This document shows positions 49,111-60,014 of a stretch of DNA of 64,000 nucleotides, piece after piece. The first letter of the stretch is position 1. Each line of letters starts with the position of its first letter. A program made the translations under genes and the position numbers. Source of the stretch: Brienomyrus brachyistius (taxonomy: Eukaryota > Chordata > Actinopteri > Osteoglossiformes > Mormyridae); the NCBI RefSeq assembly GCF_023856365.1, contig NC_064552.1, positions 6,024,097 to 6,088,096 on the forward strand, read 5' to 3'. Under the pieces are notes generated by a model that had not been told where the DNA came from, did not search any database, and saw only the letters and a program-made list of their open reading frames with translations.

Positions 49111-49504
49111 TGAGACATAACCAGTTCAGATGATTTTTTTCCACCTTCGATTACCAGGCTAGTGTATAACTGGGGCCAGTCTGGTCTAAGAGTTTTACAG
49201 AAGGGGAGGAAAAAACAAGCCATTTATTTGCTTATTCCCTTCACATTTCATCTGTTTAAAGGTCAATTATTTTAAAACACTAATTTTAAATAATTTAAAA
49301 CCCCTTTGCCAAACCCTGAATGTCAGTATGTCTGTTAAATGCTGCCCGCAAACTGTGGGGAAGCGCCGTGGAGAAAGGATGGAACATCAGCGTGAGCAGA
49401 GCCTTACAGAGAAGGTGGTATGATCCCGAGGGCCAGGATACACCCCGGACATGCTGCAGGTGGGGGTTATTAAAGCTCTGACAAGATTAAGGGGGAATGC
49501 TTGT

Positions 49505-49760
49505 TCTGTGGGAATCCTCAAAATCAGTAAATCTCCATTTTCTACTGGAATGAATAATCCCAACAAGGACGACCTGAACCCCTACCCAGCCCTACCCTTA
49601 ATCAAACAAAATTTTAATCAAATCAAAAAGACGTTTGCCATTTTCAGTTTTTTGATTGCAGTTACAGATGCTTAGAAATTTGAGTTTTCCCTTGTGGTGC
49701 TGAAAAAAATGGTCCCCACAACGTCAAAATAAGAGTATTTAAATCACATTTTACTACTCT
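49505..49760 (+). repeat. Diverged copy e of the hairpin repeat
   Basis: Shares AATCCCAACAAGGACGACC, CCCTACCCAGCCCTACCC, GCCATTTTCAGTTTTTTGAT and GGTCCCCACAACGTCAAAAT with the other copies. It is the only one without an obvious adjoining (CA)n tract. Confidence 0.65.
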
Positions 49761-50580
49761 GTGAAATGTTTGTACTACACTAACCACGACCCTAATACAC
49801 TACTACTTCATTGCCCGAATGCCCTAATGTATGTTAGTGAATGAGTGAGAGAGAGAGAGAGAGGGGGGGGGATCCCTGTTATATTCCAAGTAATCCCATG
49901 CGAGTGACCAGCGCAGAGAGGGTTAAACGCACCCGCACTTACAGATGGTTTAGGAAGGATGATGCAAACATCGGCCGCTGACAGAAGATGTGAAAGCCTC
50001 CACTTAGTCTCCATGTTTCTCCAAATTCAAAACGAACCACTGGCTATTCCTCACAAACGCTGCCACAGGTTATTAGAAAAGGAGGACGGGTGTGTAACCG
50101 TGGATACCTTCCACACATGCCCATGTGGTCAGAGGCAGCATGGAGCTCGACGTGGGGGGTCAACACACGTCACCACCCCCTTTACTGACCCAAACAGCTG
50201 CCTGCACTCAGCGCTCCTCCTGTTTGGCCTGGGGCGCTCAGAGATACTAAAGTCACCACTACGACTTGTAAGCAAAGGGACATGACAGAAGATTACAGGC
50301 GAGAAAGATGCGTACAGCACACTCTCTGCTCGGTTAGCGAGACCACTAAGGATCGCTGCATCCGTCTCCATCGTACTGCAAGAGAAAAAGCAATAAATAA
50401 AAGAAGAATGGAGAGATGCTTTTGGTGTGTTTTTCAAAGTAGGACAGCTCCGCTAACGGTGTCCACGGCAACTGGCGGCAGATCCGCGGTGTGACAGAGG
50501 GGTGGGCCGGCACGCCGTCAGCATGAAATCGGAGCGCCCGCGTTCAGAGAGAGAGACGCCGACAGGCTTGCGGGCCTCAC

Positions 50581-50652
50581 CTTCTCGCTGGCCGCCAGCC
50601 GGTCCCCCCTGACCACCTCCCTTTCCATCCTCCTCTCTTCTTTCCCTCGTTC
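50581..50652 (-). CDS. smap1: smap1 exon encoding the charged K/E/R linker
   Basis: Acceptor CTCTCTGTTGACCGAAG ends at 50653; donor GAGAAG|GTGAGG after 50581. A 72-base, phase 0-0 exon encoding 24 residues, ERGKEERRMEREVVRGDRLA then ASEK. It corresponds to the lysine/glutamate-rich linker after the ArfGAP domain in human SMAP1 (EKEKKKEEKKREKE...LTAEK). The other two frames give Gly/Arg-rich sequence without family similarity. Confidence 0.88.
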
Positions 50653-51604
50653 CTTCGGTCAACAGAGAGACACAGGGCGTCAGACTCGACAGGACATAAG
50701 GGACTTTGCCCCCAGACTGAGAGGATTATTTCAGGGGTATTTTACACTCATGTGACTCACTGCTGCAAGCTGATAGCAAACAGAGTTTGTTAAACCTGCT
50801 CAGGTGGGGAGAGATAATCCCAACCCAACTATCATCCATCCATCCATCCTTATCCATCGATCCAGGGCATGAGGCAGGACAACCTAGTTACCATTTTAGG
50901 GAATAATCAGAGCACCGCTGTGCTGCGCCCGTTCGCTGCTATGAATGCTGGGTAGGATTCCTCCCCTTAAAAATAAAGCAGTGATCTGTAAACCCGGTGA
51001 AGTCGACTTACAGATAAACACTCGTGCTGCGGACCACGCGAGAGGAAACAAAAATGTCAAGCTGCCAATTGATCGCCTACAGACACAGGCTGAGCCTGAT
51101 TCCCCAGCAGGCCTGGTGCTCCGACTGGGAAACATCAAACGCTAAAAAGGGCCAGCAGGAAGTCCTGCCCCGTCGCTCAGGCTCAGAGTAGAGTCAGGGG
51201 TGAGGGCTGGATTTCGGTCCACACTAGAGGCCAGTAAGTAACACCCCTCCAATGGAGCAGGTGGAGGAGATGCTTGAGACGTTAGTGGGGGTCTTTTGGA
51301 AGGACTTATGGGCAGAGTCTTTCCATTGACCACGCCCACTCTTTACATCATTAGTGGCAGTCAGCTTATACCAGGGGTCTCCAACTCCGGTCCTGGAGAG
51401 CTACTGTCCAGTAGGTTTTCTATCCTACCTGGCTTCTGATGAGCTACACATGTTCTCAGGTAAGTATCAGGAACAGGTGTCACTCATCAGAAGCCAAGTG
51501 GGGCAGAAAACCTACTGGATAGTAGCTGTCCAGGACCGGAGTTGGAGACCCTTGGCTTACACAGAGCAGGAGGGAGAGAATTGGTGTAAAGGGAGGGGCA
51601 CTAC
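50653..51604 (-). other. smap1: smap1 intron with hAT-type MITE
   Basis: About 950 bp. Includes an inverted copy of a LINE tail near 50826-50885 (CATCCATCCATCC, then TTATCCATCGATCCAGGGC) and the transposon at 51372-51554. Nothing else is recognised. Confidence 0.75.
51372..51554. mobile_element. hAT-type non-autonomous transposon (183 bp) with target duplication
   Basis: Ends CAGGGGTCTCCAACTCCGGT and (reverse complement of the right end) CAAGGGTCTCCAACTCCGGT form inverted repeats that extend over AGCTACTGTCCAGTAGGTTT / AAACCTACTGGATAGTAGCT. Flanking 8-mers GCTTATAC (51364-51371) and GCTTACAC (51555-51562) differ at one base, which fits the 8-bp target duplication of hAT elements. CAGGGGT termini are also hAT-like. 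It has no coding capacity. Confidence 0.85.
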
Positions 51605-51676
51605 CTCAGCCTTGCTCTTCTCAGCTGCTTGTGATGAGGTGGGGGCCACTGAAGGTATGGTGGCATCGGAGGACTT
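51605..51676 (-). CDS. smap1: smap1 exon encoding KSSDATIPSV...AEKSKAE
   Basis: Acceptor CCCCCGCGGCTGTGCAG ends at 51677; donor GCTGAG|GTAGTG after 51605. The 72-base exon is phase 0-0 and encodes 24 residues, KSSDATIPSVAPTSSQAAEK then SKAE. It aligns with human SMAP1 ISSSDAPLQPLVSSPSLQAAVDKNK just after the ArfGAP domain. The GTAGTG donor is weaker than average. Confidence 0.9.
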
Positions 51677-52935
51677 CTGCACAGCCGCGGGGGGGGAGAG
51701 AAGAGAAAGCTGAAGTAGGTGATACAAAAAAAAAAAACAAGTACTAACAAGCAAAAAGGATGAGGGCTGTTCAGCGTCTGGAAGCTCTGGGAGTAGAAAT
51801 AGGGTGGAGGATTTCTGGGGGGGGGGGGAGCGCTGGCGGAGGGGGAGAGCAAAGAATAAAGCAGGAAAGGGCTCACAGTCCGGGGGGAGGGACACGCCCA
51901 TGAATACAGCGAGATGACCAATAAGGAACCAGTGCCCTATCAAGGCCCACGCAGTACTACACCGGCTTGGGGGGGGGGGGGGGTAGCCAGGGACCTGGAG
52001 AGTTGGCGACTGATAATGCTGAGCGAGTCTGAAAGGCCATCAGAGCCTCCTGGGTGCAAACCATCAGACAGCAGAAGGCATTTTACACTTACGGTGAGCT
52101 AGTGAGCCCCTCTCCTTTTCTTACAGGGGAATGGAATGAAGGACTAATATAGCGAGCATGTAACTAAGCCAGCGTCCTCCGCATTCCTCCCAGGGCCTCT
52201 GCACCTGAAAGCCGGTGAGGGTGAGGGAGGACACTGAGCCCAGGGGCTGGAAATCGGACCAACCCAGAGAGAAGCACTCAGCAGGGTCCAGAAGAGCACC
52301 TGATATCCGTGTGTGTGTCTGCGGGAGTGTGTCTGGGCGTGTGTGTGTGTGTGTGTGAGCGTTTTTGTAATTTTTACATTGTGGAGACCAGATCTCCACA
52401 ATGAGATAAAAACCAAAAATTTTGCATTCAAAAAACTAAAAATGCCAGAAGTCTTGTATTCAGTTTGGTTACTTGTGGTTAAGGTTAGGGCTGGGTAGGG
52501 TTAGGGTTATTATAGTTGGGATTAGGGTTTGACCCACTGAAATTAATGGACGGTCTCCACAAAGATATAAATATGTGTGTGTGTATATGTGTGTTTTTCT
52601 TTGTTCCTCCAGATGAAATCGCACGCCGGCCTCCTGCGGGCCTTCATTTCATGCTCGCTGTCTCACGACTGCATCATTACCGGGGGGAGAGAGGGAAAGA
52701 TAGAGGGGGGGGAGGGAGAGGGAGCACAGAGCAGGCGCTGCAAGGAGGACGGGGGATCCAGCGCAGTGGATGATTTACCTGCAGGATCAGAGCCCTGCAT
52801 GTACATGCGCGCCTTCGTAGTGCAGGTTTTACAGCAATCTGTGGTTCAAACACAACTAGCAGTTCCAGCCTGACACTGAAAAGGATGGCAACTTGGCCAA
52901 TGCTGGACCTACACAGCCAGAGGAGGGGTACATAC
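51677..52935 (-). other. smap1: smap1 intron with inverted copy f of the hairpin repeat
   Basis: A G run lies near 51820-51829 and another at 51969-51982. Copy f of the hairpin repeat (minus orientation) lies at about 52365-52575 between two TG-rich tracts. No other exon found. Confidence 0.75.
52334..52596 (-). repeat. Copy f of the hairpin repeat, flanked by (TG)n
   Basis: Plus-strand phrases ACATTGTGGAGACCAGATCT, CCACAATGAGATAAAAACC, CTAAAAATGCCAGAAGTCTT, GGTTAAGGTTAGGGCTGGG and TGGGATTAGGGTT are the reverse complement of the family. GTTAGGG phrases come from this element and are not telomeric. TG-rich tracts lie on both sides. Confidence 0.8.
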
Positions 52936-53011
52936 AGCGATGGTCTCTGCCACGCTCTTGTCGTAGTACTTCTTCCTCTCGTACTTGTCCCTGATGAAGA
53001 ACTCCACGGCT
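52936..53011 (-). CDS. smap1: smap1 exon, end of ArfGAP domain
   Basis: Acceptor CCCCCCCAG ends at 53012; donor ATCGCT|GTATGT after 52936. It enters in phase 2 (CA|A codes Gln) and encodes 25 residues, AVEFFIRDKYERKKYYDKSV then AETIA, ending in phase 0. Human SMAP1 reads AVEFFIRDKYEKKKYYDKNAIAI. This is the last alpha-helical part of the ArfGAP fold. Confidence 0.97.
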
Positions 53012-53406
53012 CTGGGGGGGAGGGGGCAAGTTAAGGACAGAAGGAGTGGAGGGGGTGGGACTTTGGGGACAAAGACACAGCGCCCCTCGGTGGCCCACCG
53101 AGGGTATCACCCCTCTAAGCACACTACTCCCAAAAGCAAGAGGAGTACAAACGCTTCATCTAATAAAAACCTGAACTGAAAAAGCGGCCGTTACATAAGG
53201 GAAACTCGACAGTATGATACATGACATGCGTCTCAGAGGGGCGGGGGGGCGTTTATCGTCGTGGGGGGGGATCCCCCAAGGAGCGAGGCCGCCTTTCCAT
53301 TTTGTTGAATCTTTGTTAAACCTGATTTGTGCCCCATGAAAATTTAATCACAACACTGATGTACAACTACTAAAAAAAGGCATTAAAAATGCATAATGGG
53401 AGCGTG

Positions 53407-53470
<64 letters not shown>

Positions 53471-54066
53471 TGAGGAACGTGCAAGAGACAAGAACTCCTT
53501 CGGCTATAAAATGCAATATGAAGGCAGACGTCTGAAGCTGGGGGTGGGATAATTGTTGTCTGCGCTGAAGAATGAAATTGGGCCCCAGACATTCGGCTGC
53601 GTTAGGGCTGCGTCGAGGCCCCCCGGGCCCTGGCGGGGGCCTGTTCTCAGAACCTGGATACCCCCACCCCTCCGCCTGCCTCACTTAAGAACCACTGGCT
53701 AGGAGTATAAGGTGGAGGAGGCTGCTCTACATCCCCACAAGAAGACAGACTGCGCAAAGTACAGAGTGGGAGCTACGAGGCGGCTCAGCTCATGTCCTGG
53801 TGGGGGGGGGGGGCGCACAACCAATTAATCACACTTAATAAACCCAATGTGTCGTCCCGTGAGAAAATTGGAAGTCTATTCATACCGAAAAGAATGGCTG
53901 AAACTGGTTGGGAGGCAACAGAGACACCAATCAAAATGAAAGTTTGAGAGGAACAGCAGTGGGCGGGACTAAGGCCAGTAAGGGGTGGAGCCAAGCTGCT
54001 GATTGGCTATAACTGTGATGGGCGCATTCTCCTTCAGCCTTCATTGTGCCGCATCTGAAAGGATAC
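53012..54066 (-). other. smap1: smap1 intron with (TG)n microsatellite
   Basis: A (TG) tract runs from about 53409 to 53469. Short G runs occur near 53240-53270 and 53802-53812. No exon within. Confidence 0.75.
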
Positions 54067-54152
54067 TGGTCGGTCTGAGGCCTCCTGAAGCTCTCAGGGA
54101 GGGTGGCCTCATACAGCCGGCGGGCCTTGCTGTTGCCCATGTCCTGCACGCT
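54067..54152 (-). CDS. smap1: smap1 exon, middle of ArfGAP domain
   Basis: Acceptor TCTCTTCTCCTGCAG ends at 54153; donor GACCA|GTATCC after 54067 (phase 2). It encodes 28 residues plus two bases of Gln: [20 protein letters not shown] then SFRRPQTD. Human SMAP1 has [29 protein letters not shown]. The NxxAxxxYE pattern is characteristic of ArfGAP domains. Confidence 0.97.
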
Positions 54153-54434
54153 CTGCAGGAGAAGAGAGGAAAGCCGTGAGATGACGATCAGGGGGTCGGA
54201 TCAGAATCCCGAGTCATACCAGGATCTCCCTTGGTTTTCTGCAGCCGGTGCAGCCCTGAAAGCACTCAGGGTGAATCATGCGACTCCACATCATCAGCAG
54301 CCAGCTGGGGGCACCTTCAGCTACGTCTGCTGGCCATTTTCCGTCTGGCTGGCTCCGGGTTTGGAACGTGCGCTGTACCGCGCTGGACCGTGTCGCTAAA
54401 CCATCCCGGCGAGCCCATTTATGCACATGATTTA

Positions 54435-55115
<681 letters not shown>

Positions 55116-55673
55116 TTATCTGCAGCTGGCAGCTGTGAGGGGACGGATGGGGGCGGGGGCAATGTCCTCAGGCGGGGGGGCAGGCCGGCAGAGGGTGACC
55201 TGGGCGGGGGGAGGCTGCCTCAGCCTGAAGTGTGAGGGTGTTCTCCTGCACAGAGGACAGACAGGGCAGAGCACTGTGTACCAGGTCCGCTGGCTCACGG
55301 ATGGGTCACAATAGCCGATACCCTGTACTACCATCGGGTGGCGCCCTCACTAACAGCCGGATCACTCCCAATGCAGAGAGAACACAGGCCCGCTGAGGAC
55401 GACCGCCCATCTCAGATGAGCATCTGCAGACTAAGCTGATGGAATTATAACACATTCAACCCATTATCCTCCCTAGACACCCCCTGCCCCCAAGGGCCGT
55501 GAAACATCACAGCTTTCATGACAGGGTTGAACTGCAGTGAGCCACTCTGGTCAGGCTGGAAGGGGGACACTGATGTCCTGCTCTGAAGGAGAGTGACGAC
55601 AGGCCAGCACGTCCCCACGGCTCACACCAAGGACACCCAGGACACCCCGAGCACCGGCGGTCCGCTTAATGTA

Positions 55674-55972
55674 AACACACACACAGGTTAGGTATCCTTA
55701 CCACTGCAGGGACCATCCATAAATTGCTATGAGCATGACCCTAATTCCAACTATGACAGCCTTGACCCCTACCCAGCCCTAACCTTAACCACAAGTAACC
55801 AAACTATACACTCCTGGCATTTTTAGTTTTTTGATTGCAGTCACACATTTTTATAAATTTGATCTTTCCCTAGTGGGGAATGGAGGAATGTCCCAACAAG
55901 GTCAACATAACAGATTTTTATCACATTGTGGGGATATTAATACAGACACACACACACACACAGACACACACA
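55674..55972 (+). repeat. Copy g of the hairpin repeat with (CA)n
   Basis: ATCCTTACCACTGCAGGGAC, then CCCTACCCAGCCCTAACC, CACAAGTAACCAAAC, TGGCATTTTTAGTTTTTTGA and TCACATTGTGGGGATATTAA, followed by (CA)n at about 55948-55972. It retains most of the consensus, but the last hairpin arm is lost. Confidence 0.75.
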
Positions 55973-57439
55973 CACAGACTATCCACAGGGCTGAACTGAA
56001 ACACTAACACCTGCTTACATTCCATCACTGCAGAGCTAGAGTCAGAGCTCACTAGCAGTGCCTTTTAAACATAGTTCCCCGATTCCTGCACAGTGGCCTG
56101 TGATAGAAAAGTACTGTAACACTTTCTGATTGTTACTTTTGTTGCACTTATTGCTGTATGGACTGACTTGTAATTTATTTTGGACAAAACATCTGTAAAA
56201 TATAAAGAAGAAAAATAAATAAAAAATACTGGCGATTTTACCCCGAAAAATACTGCAATATCAGGCGGTAGCCACCCCTGCTTCTCTGAAACGAGCCGTA
56301 AGAGCAATATGACTGACCGTCCCATTTTATTTTAAAGAGATGTAACATTTTTATTTTTGACCCGAGGTATTTTGGACTTCTGATCTCAGAATCTAAGCCA
56401 AGACTACTGTGCTCATTTTTGGGGGTGGGGGGGCATATGGCAGACGGGGGAGGGGGGAGCCCTAACAGGGCTAATATGCCTTTGATCCATTCCCACGCAC
56501 ACAGCCATCCCTCGGAATTCCAGCACCACGCTCCGCTTGCATCACCGGCGGCTGATCAAAGGAGAATGTCCGGCGCGGACGCGAGGTGTTAACCCCGGAG
56601 ATGCCAGTCCCGCGTTAGCGCCATGCTGCCACCTGCCCGCCGATCCCGCTGCCATGCGGCGATCCTCAGGAATCCCAGCAGACTGTGGGGGCGTCCCCGA
56701 ATCCCAAAGGGCTCCCCGACACCTGCTCTGCTGTCAGTGCCGATTCTGCGGATCCACCTTAAAGGATGACAAGCGCGGCTCATCCCTGCATTCATCAGGC
56801 ATATTGATTTTTTATTTTTTTTGGAGGGGGGCATTACACACCTGCATGATAAATAGGGCAAGTGCCCCCTCCCCCAAGAGCTGAGAGCTGGGTGCTCAGT
56901 GTCAGCTGGAACCCCTGAGTGACCCCGTTTCTGGGTTAAACTCAATTACAGGAGCCGACAGTGGCGCGGGGGCCCACACTGATGGGGGACATACTTTGGG
57001 GGGGGGGCTGACCTGGAAGATCAACAGGCAGCAGAGAGGCTCATCGCCTCAGCTTCATTACTGCATCTGCCTGCCCAACACAGACCTTTTCATTACTTAA
57101 CACCACGTTACGAAGTGTATGTGTTGCGTGTTGGCAGCTGAGGGAACGGCACCAATTACCGCCCATCCAAGGGCACTCAGGCTAACGCGCCAGCCTGGAG
57201 GTGCTAATCTGAGCAGCGCCATGGAAATGCCCCATTCCCAGTTTGGGAAGAAACAGACTAAAACAGTTTGCTGTGGTAAAGTCACCACAAGATGCCCTGA
57301 TACATATTCAGATAGACGTGTGATCTGTTAGTGAAATAATGTGAAACAGTGTTTGCCGTTTGCACAGGTACACTGGCCTGCTTCCTTTCACACATTCCTT
57401 CTCGCTCTCTTCTGTGACACACATATAAATACACAGTGG

Positions 57440-57600
57440 AGAGGGAAGCTTGGAGTCCCAGCGCAGGGTCGGCTCATTTATCCAGCACCTTTTTGCTCAA
57501 GGGCCCCACTGCACGTGACTATTCTGCAGAGCATTCGAACCGGCGACCTTCCGATCACAGGCACAGAGGCCTAAGCAACTGTGCCCCCTAGTGGAGGTAC
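57440..57600 (-). repeat. tRNA-derived SINE, inverted
   Basis: On the minus strand: TGCTTAGGCCTCTGTGCCTG gives the A-box side, then GGTCGCCGGTTCGAATGCTC with a B-box GGTTCGAATGC, followed by the body up to GGATAAATGAGCC. A common fish SINE layout; limits approximate. Confidence 0.6.
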
Positions 57601-58279
57601 AATGTACCGCAATGCTAACAACTCCACAAAATATTTCTACCTGGGAACAAAGAGAGTTGGGGCAGGGGGGGGCGGGGGGGGGGGGGGGAGAAGCTAGATC
57701 AAAGCGTGAGCCATGGCATGTAATGGGCAAAGGGGAGCCGCTCACAGCTCGTCGTGGGTGGGTGGGGGGCAGTGAAAGGGACCCCGGGTGCCACTTCATA
57801 ATGAGGGTGAAGTGCCCCCCCCAGAGCCCCAAAAGCAGGGACCTGCACTGGCAGACAAGGGGTGGGGGGGTAAAAGGGAGGTAATATTATCAGGAGGCTG
57901 CGTGAGCCCTGCTAATGAGATTTATAATGAGATTTTGTTGTTCATATTAAAGTGAAACACAGAGGACTGCAGAAGCAGCCCACGTGCCGATCTTCTGCAG
58001 AGCGGGACATCTATTATTTACGTTTTCATTTGTAAAAGGTAATTTCTTTTTTTTTTTTTAATTAAGAAGACTCAGCCAACGTGCCCGCAGTGCTCACTGT
58101 GATACGGAGCAAAACTTTCAGGGGAGGGACAGCTACTCGCGTCCCAGTAGGACAGGCTGACATGGCACCGCTCCTAAGGCTCCGCCCCTCCTCCTCACCA
58201 CAGGTGCCAACGCTGAGTCTCTCGCGCCCAGCCTTTCACAGCTGTGCTTCCACTGGGGGGGGGGGGGTTGGTTGCAGAC

Positions 58280-58416
58280 CAGCGTTTCTCAAACTAATCC
58301 TCGCGAAGCCCCCAGACGGTACATGTTTTTGCTCTCTCCCAACTCCCTGGGAGCTCAGAGGGAGCAAAAACCTCGACCATCTGGGGGGGCCCTGTGGACC
58401 AGTTTCAGAAGCACTG
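58280..58416. mobile_element. Short inverted-repeat element (hAT-like ends)
   Basis: Left end CAGCGTTTCTCAAACT and right end (reverse complement) CAGTGCTTCTGAAACT. Inner arms CCCCCAGACGG...TTTTTGCTC and GAGCAAAAA...CCATCTGGGGG pair imperfectly around a short centre. No matching target duplication is visible, so it may be degraded. Confidence 0.6.
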
Positions 58417-58469
58417 AAATACACCGACTGAGGGAGGGTGTAGCGATGGTCTCACACATCGCCAGCTCC

Positions 58470-58590
58470 CGTCGCTCAACAAGTTAAACACTGTGTTAAC
58501 AATGCAAAGGTTGTGGGTTCACATCCCAGGGAACACACATACATTATAAGCCTTCCTTTTACTGCAGGTTCTTTTGGTAAATGAGGTAAC
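58470..58590 (+). repeat. Probable tRNA-derived SINE fragment
   Basis: CGCTCAACAAGTTAAACACT resembles an A-box head and GGGTTCACATCCCAGGG a B box (about 58516-58532). The tail TTCTTTTGGTAAATGAGG is SINE-like. Degraded. Confidence 0.4.
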
Positions 58591-59976
58591 AGCTCCATGG
58601 GGCACTGGACAGGGTCCTCCCTGCCAAAACACAGCGACCCCTGATACAGAGCTCCTTTACCCAAAGGGATCAATCACCAGCAGACGTCCTGCATATCCAG
58701 AGGAGATTCACCAAACAGAACTGCAAGTCGTACACAGGGAACGTCCGTCAATCCAAGCTTAAGATTCAAAGGAACCTTCCAGGCTGCTACATTGTTACCA
58801 GTAAATTCATTTGGAAAAAGCAATAGAAACATTAAAATTTTGGGTCAAACGAGTAAAACTCTTTGAAACTTCTCACCGCTCCAAAGCCTGCAAGCCAAGT
58901 AGTCCGGACCATCTGAGAGTCCCCATACCAGGAGGTGATGGACCGGGGGGTATAGGGAAGAGCAGCCCTCCCCCCACAGCATCAGCGTGGCAGCCAGGGC
59001 CTGAGCTCAGTCCTGTCTGATAATATGAATTAGCAACAGGCCAATGCTAGTATAAAACATTTAAATTAAACACCAAGCCTGGGGACACTGTTACAGTACA
59101 GTATGTCCAAATTACAGCCATACTGGCCAATTCTGAACAGCACATCAGCTCAGCCAAAGTTGTCAAAGTTACCAAACATTACATCATTTCATCCTGCAAA
59201 CTGGGGAACTGACTGGTAAACAACAGATTTCAACACAAGCTGTCACCTGGACAGCCTGAGCAGATTTAATTTGATTTTGTACAATATCACTCCCCAAAAT
59301 GCTTAACATACCACAACATATCCAATTAGGTGGCGATTAGACAGCACTGAGTGCTGAACATCCTTCAGTCTCTCATGAATCACGATGTATTTCTTGGTAG
59401 GTGGCAGCCATGTTTTCTTTTTCTCAATCTGATCAATTATTTAGGAGAAATCTTTAGAAATCTCTCAGTTACGGATAAGTGGCTGGGTTCCTGTTTTCTG
59501 ATGGGTTTTTCTGACAGACAGACCTGGACAAACCTCCGAGATAAAGCTCAGTAAGAGCTCAAAGTGAGACAGGATGCATCAGAGGGTATGGAAAACATAA
59601 CGACGAGCCGATACTGTGCCTGCAATTACTGTAACACCGATACGATCGTGCATCGCATCAGGCTGACAGCAGGGGCTGCATTTTCCCCTCAAGTGGATGA
59701 TTCTGCTCTAGTGGGCGTGGTCTGTCTCGCCCACCCACCCACGCACCCCAGGTATTGTTCACACACAGAGTCTGGTCCCTCAGAGTCTGGTCTGAAAAAA
59801 AAGAAATGCACTGACGAATCAAACTTCAACGCTAGAAATTCACCCAAGGGCAGTGAGACATTTTCAGCTCACAAAAGCAACGGGGCAACAGCGAGTGCCA
59901 GATATTTTCCCGAACTGTCCATGGCTCAGTACCATGAACAGGGAGGGATCTCCCAGAGGCAGCTCAAAGCGGGGTG

Positions 59977-59981
59977 TGTGC

Positions 59982-60014
<33 letters not shown>
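59977..60014. repeat. (TG)n / (GA)n microsatellite
   Basis: A TG tract of about 25 bases passes into GAGAGAGAGAG. The 180-residue frame at 59564-60106 that crosses it has no recognised domain and is judged a chance frame. Confidence 0.85.

Larger units (their letters stand above)
43391..50580 (-). other. smap1: smap1 intron (7.2 kb) rich in simple and dispersed repeats
   Basis: Contains a retroelement 3' segment near 43405-43450 (TTCAAGATTTTTATTGTCAT), (CA)n plus copy d of the hairpin repeat at 43974-44235, a 22-base C run at 44768-44789, (CA)n at 45642-45675 and (TG)n at 45752-45850, a 26-bp perfect palindrome at 47601-47626, a degenerate 49-bp array at 48900-49110, copy e of the hairpin repeat at about 49505-49760 and a GA tract near 49846-49862. 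No further exon was recognised. Confidence 0.7.

Noticed and set aside
52480..52515. GTTAGGG-rich sequence, telomere-like
   Set aside because: It is the reverse complement of the CCTAACC-rich part of the dispersed hairpin repeat.
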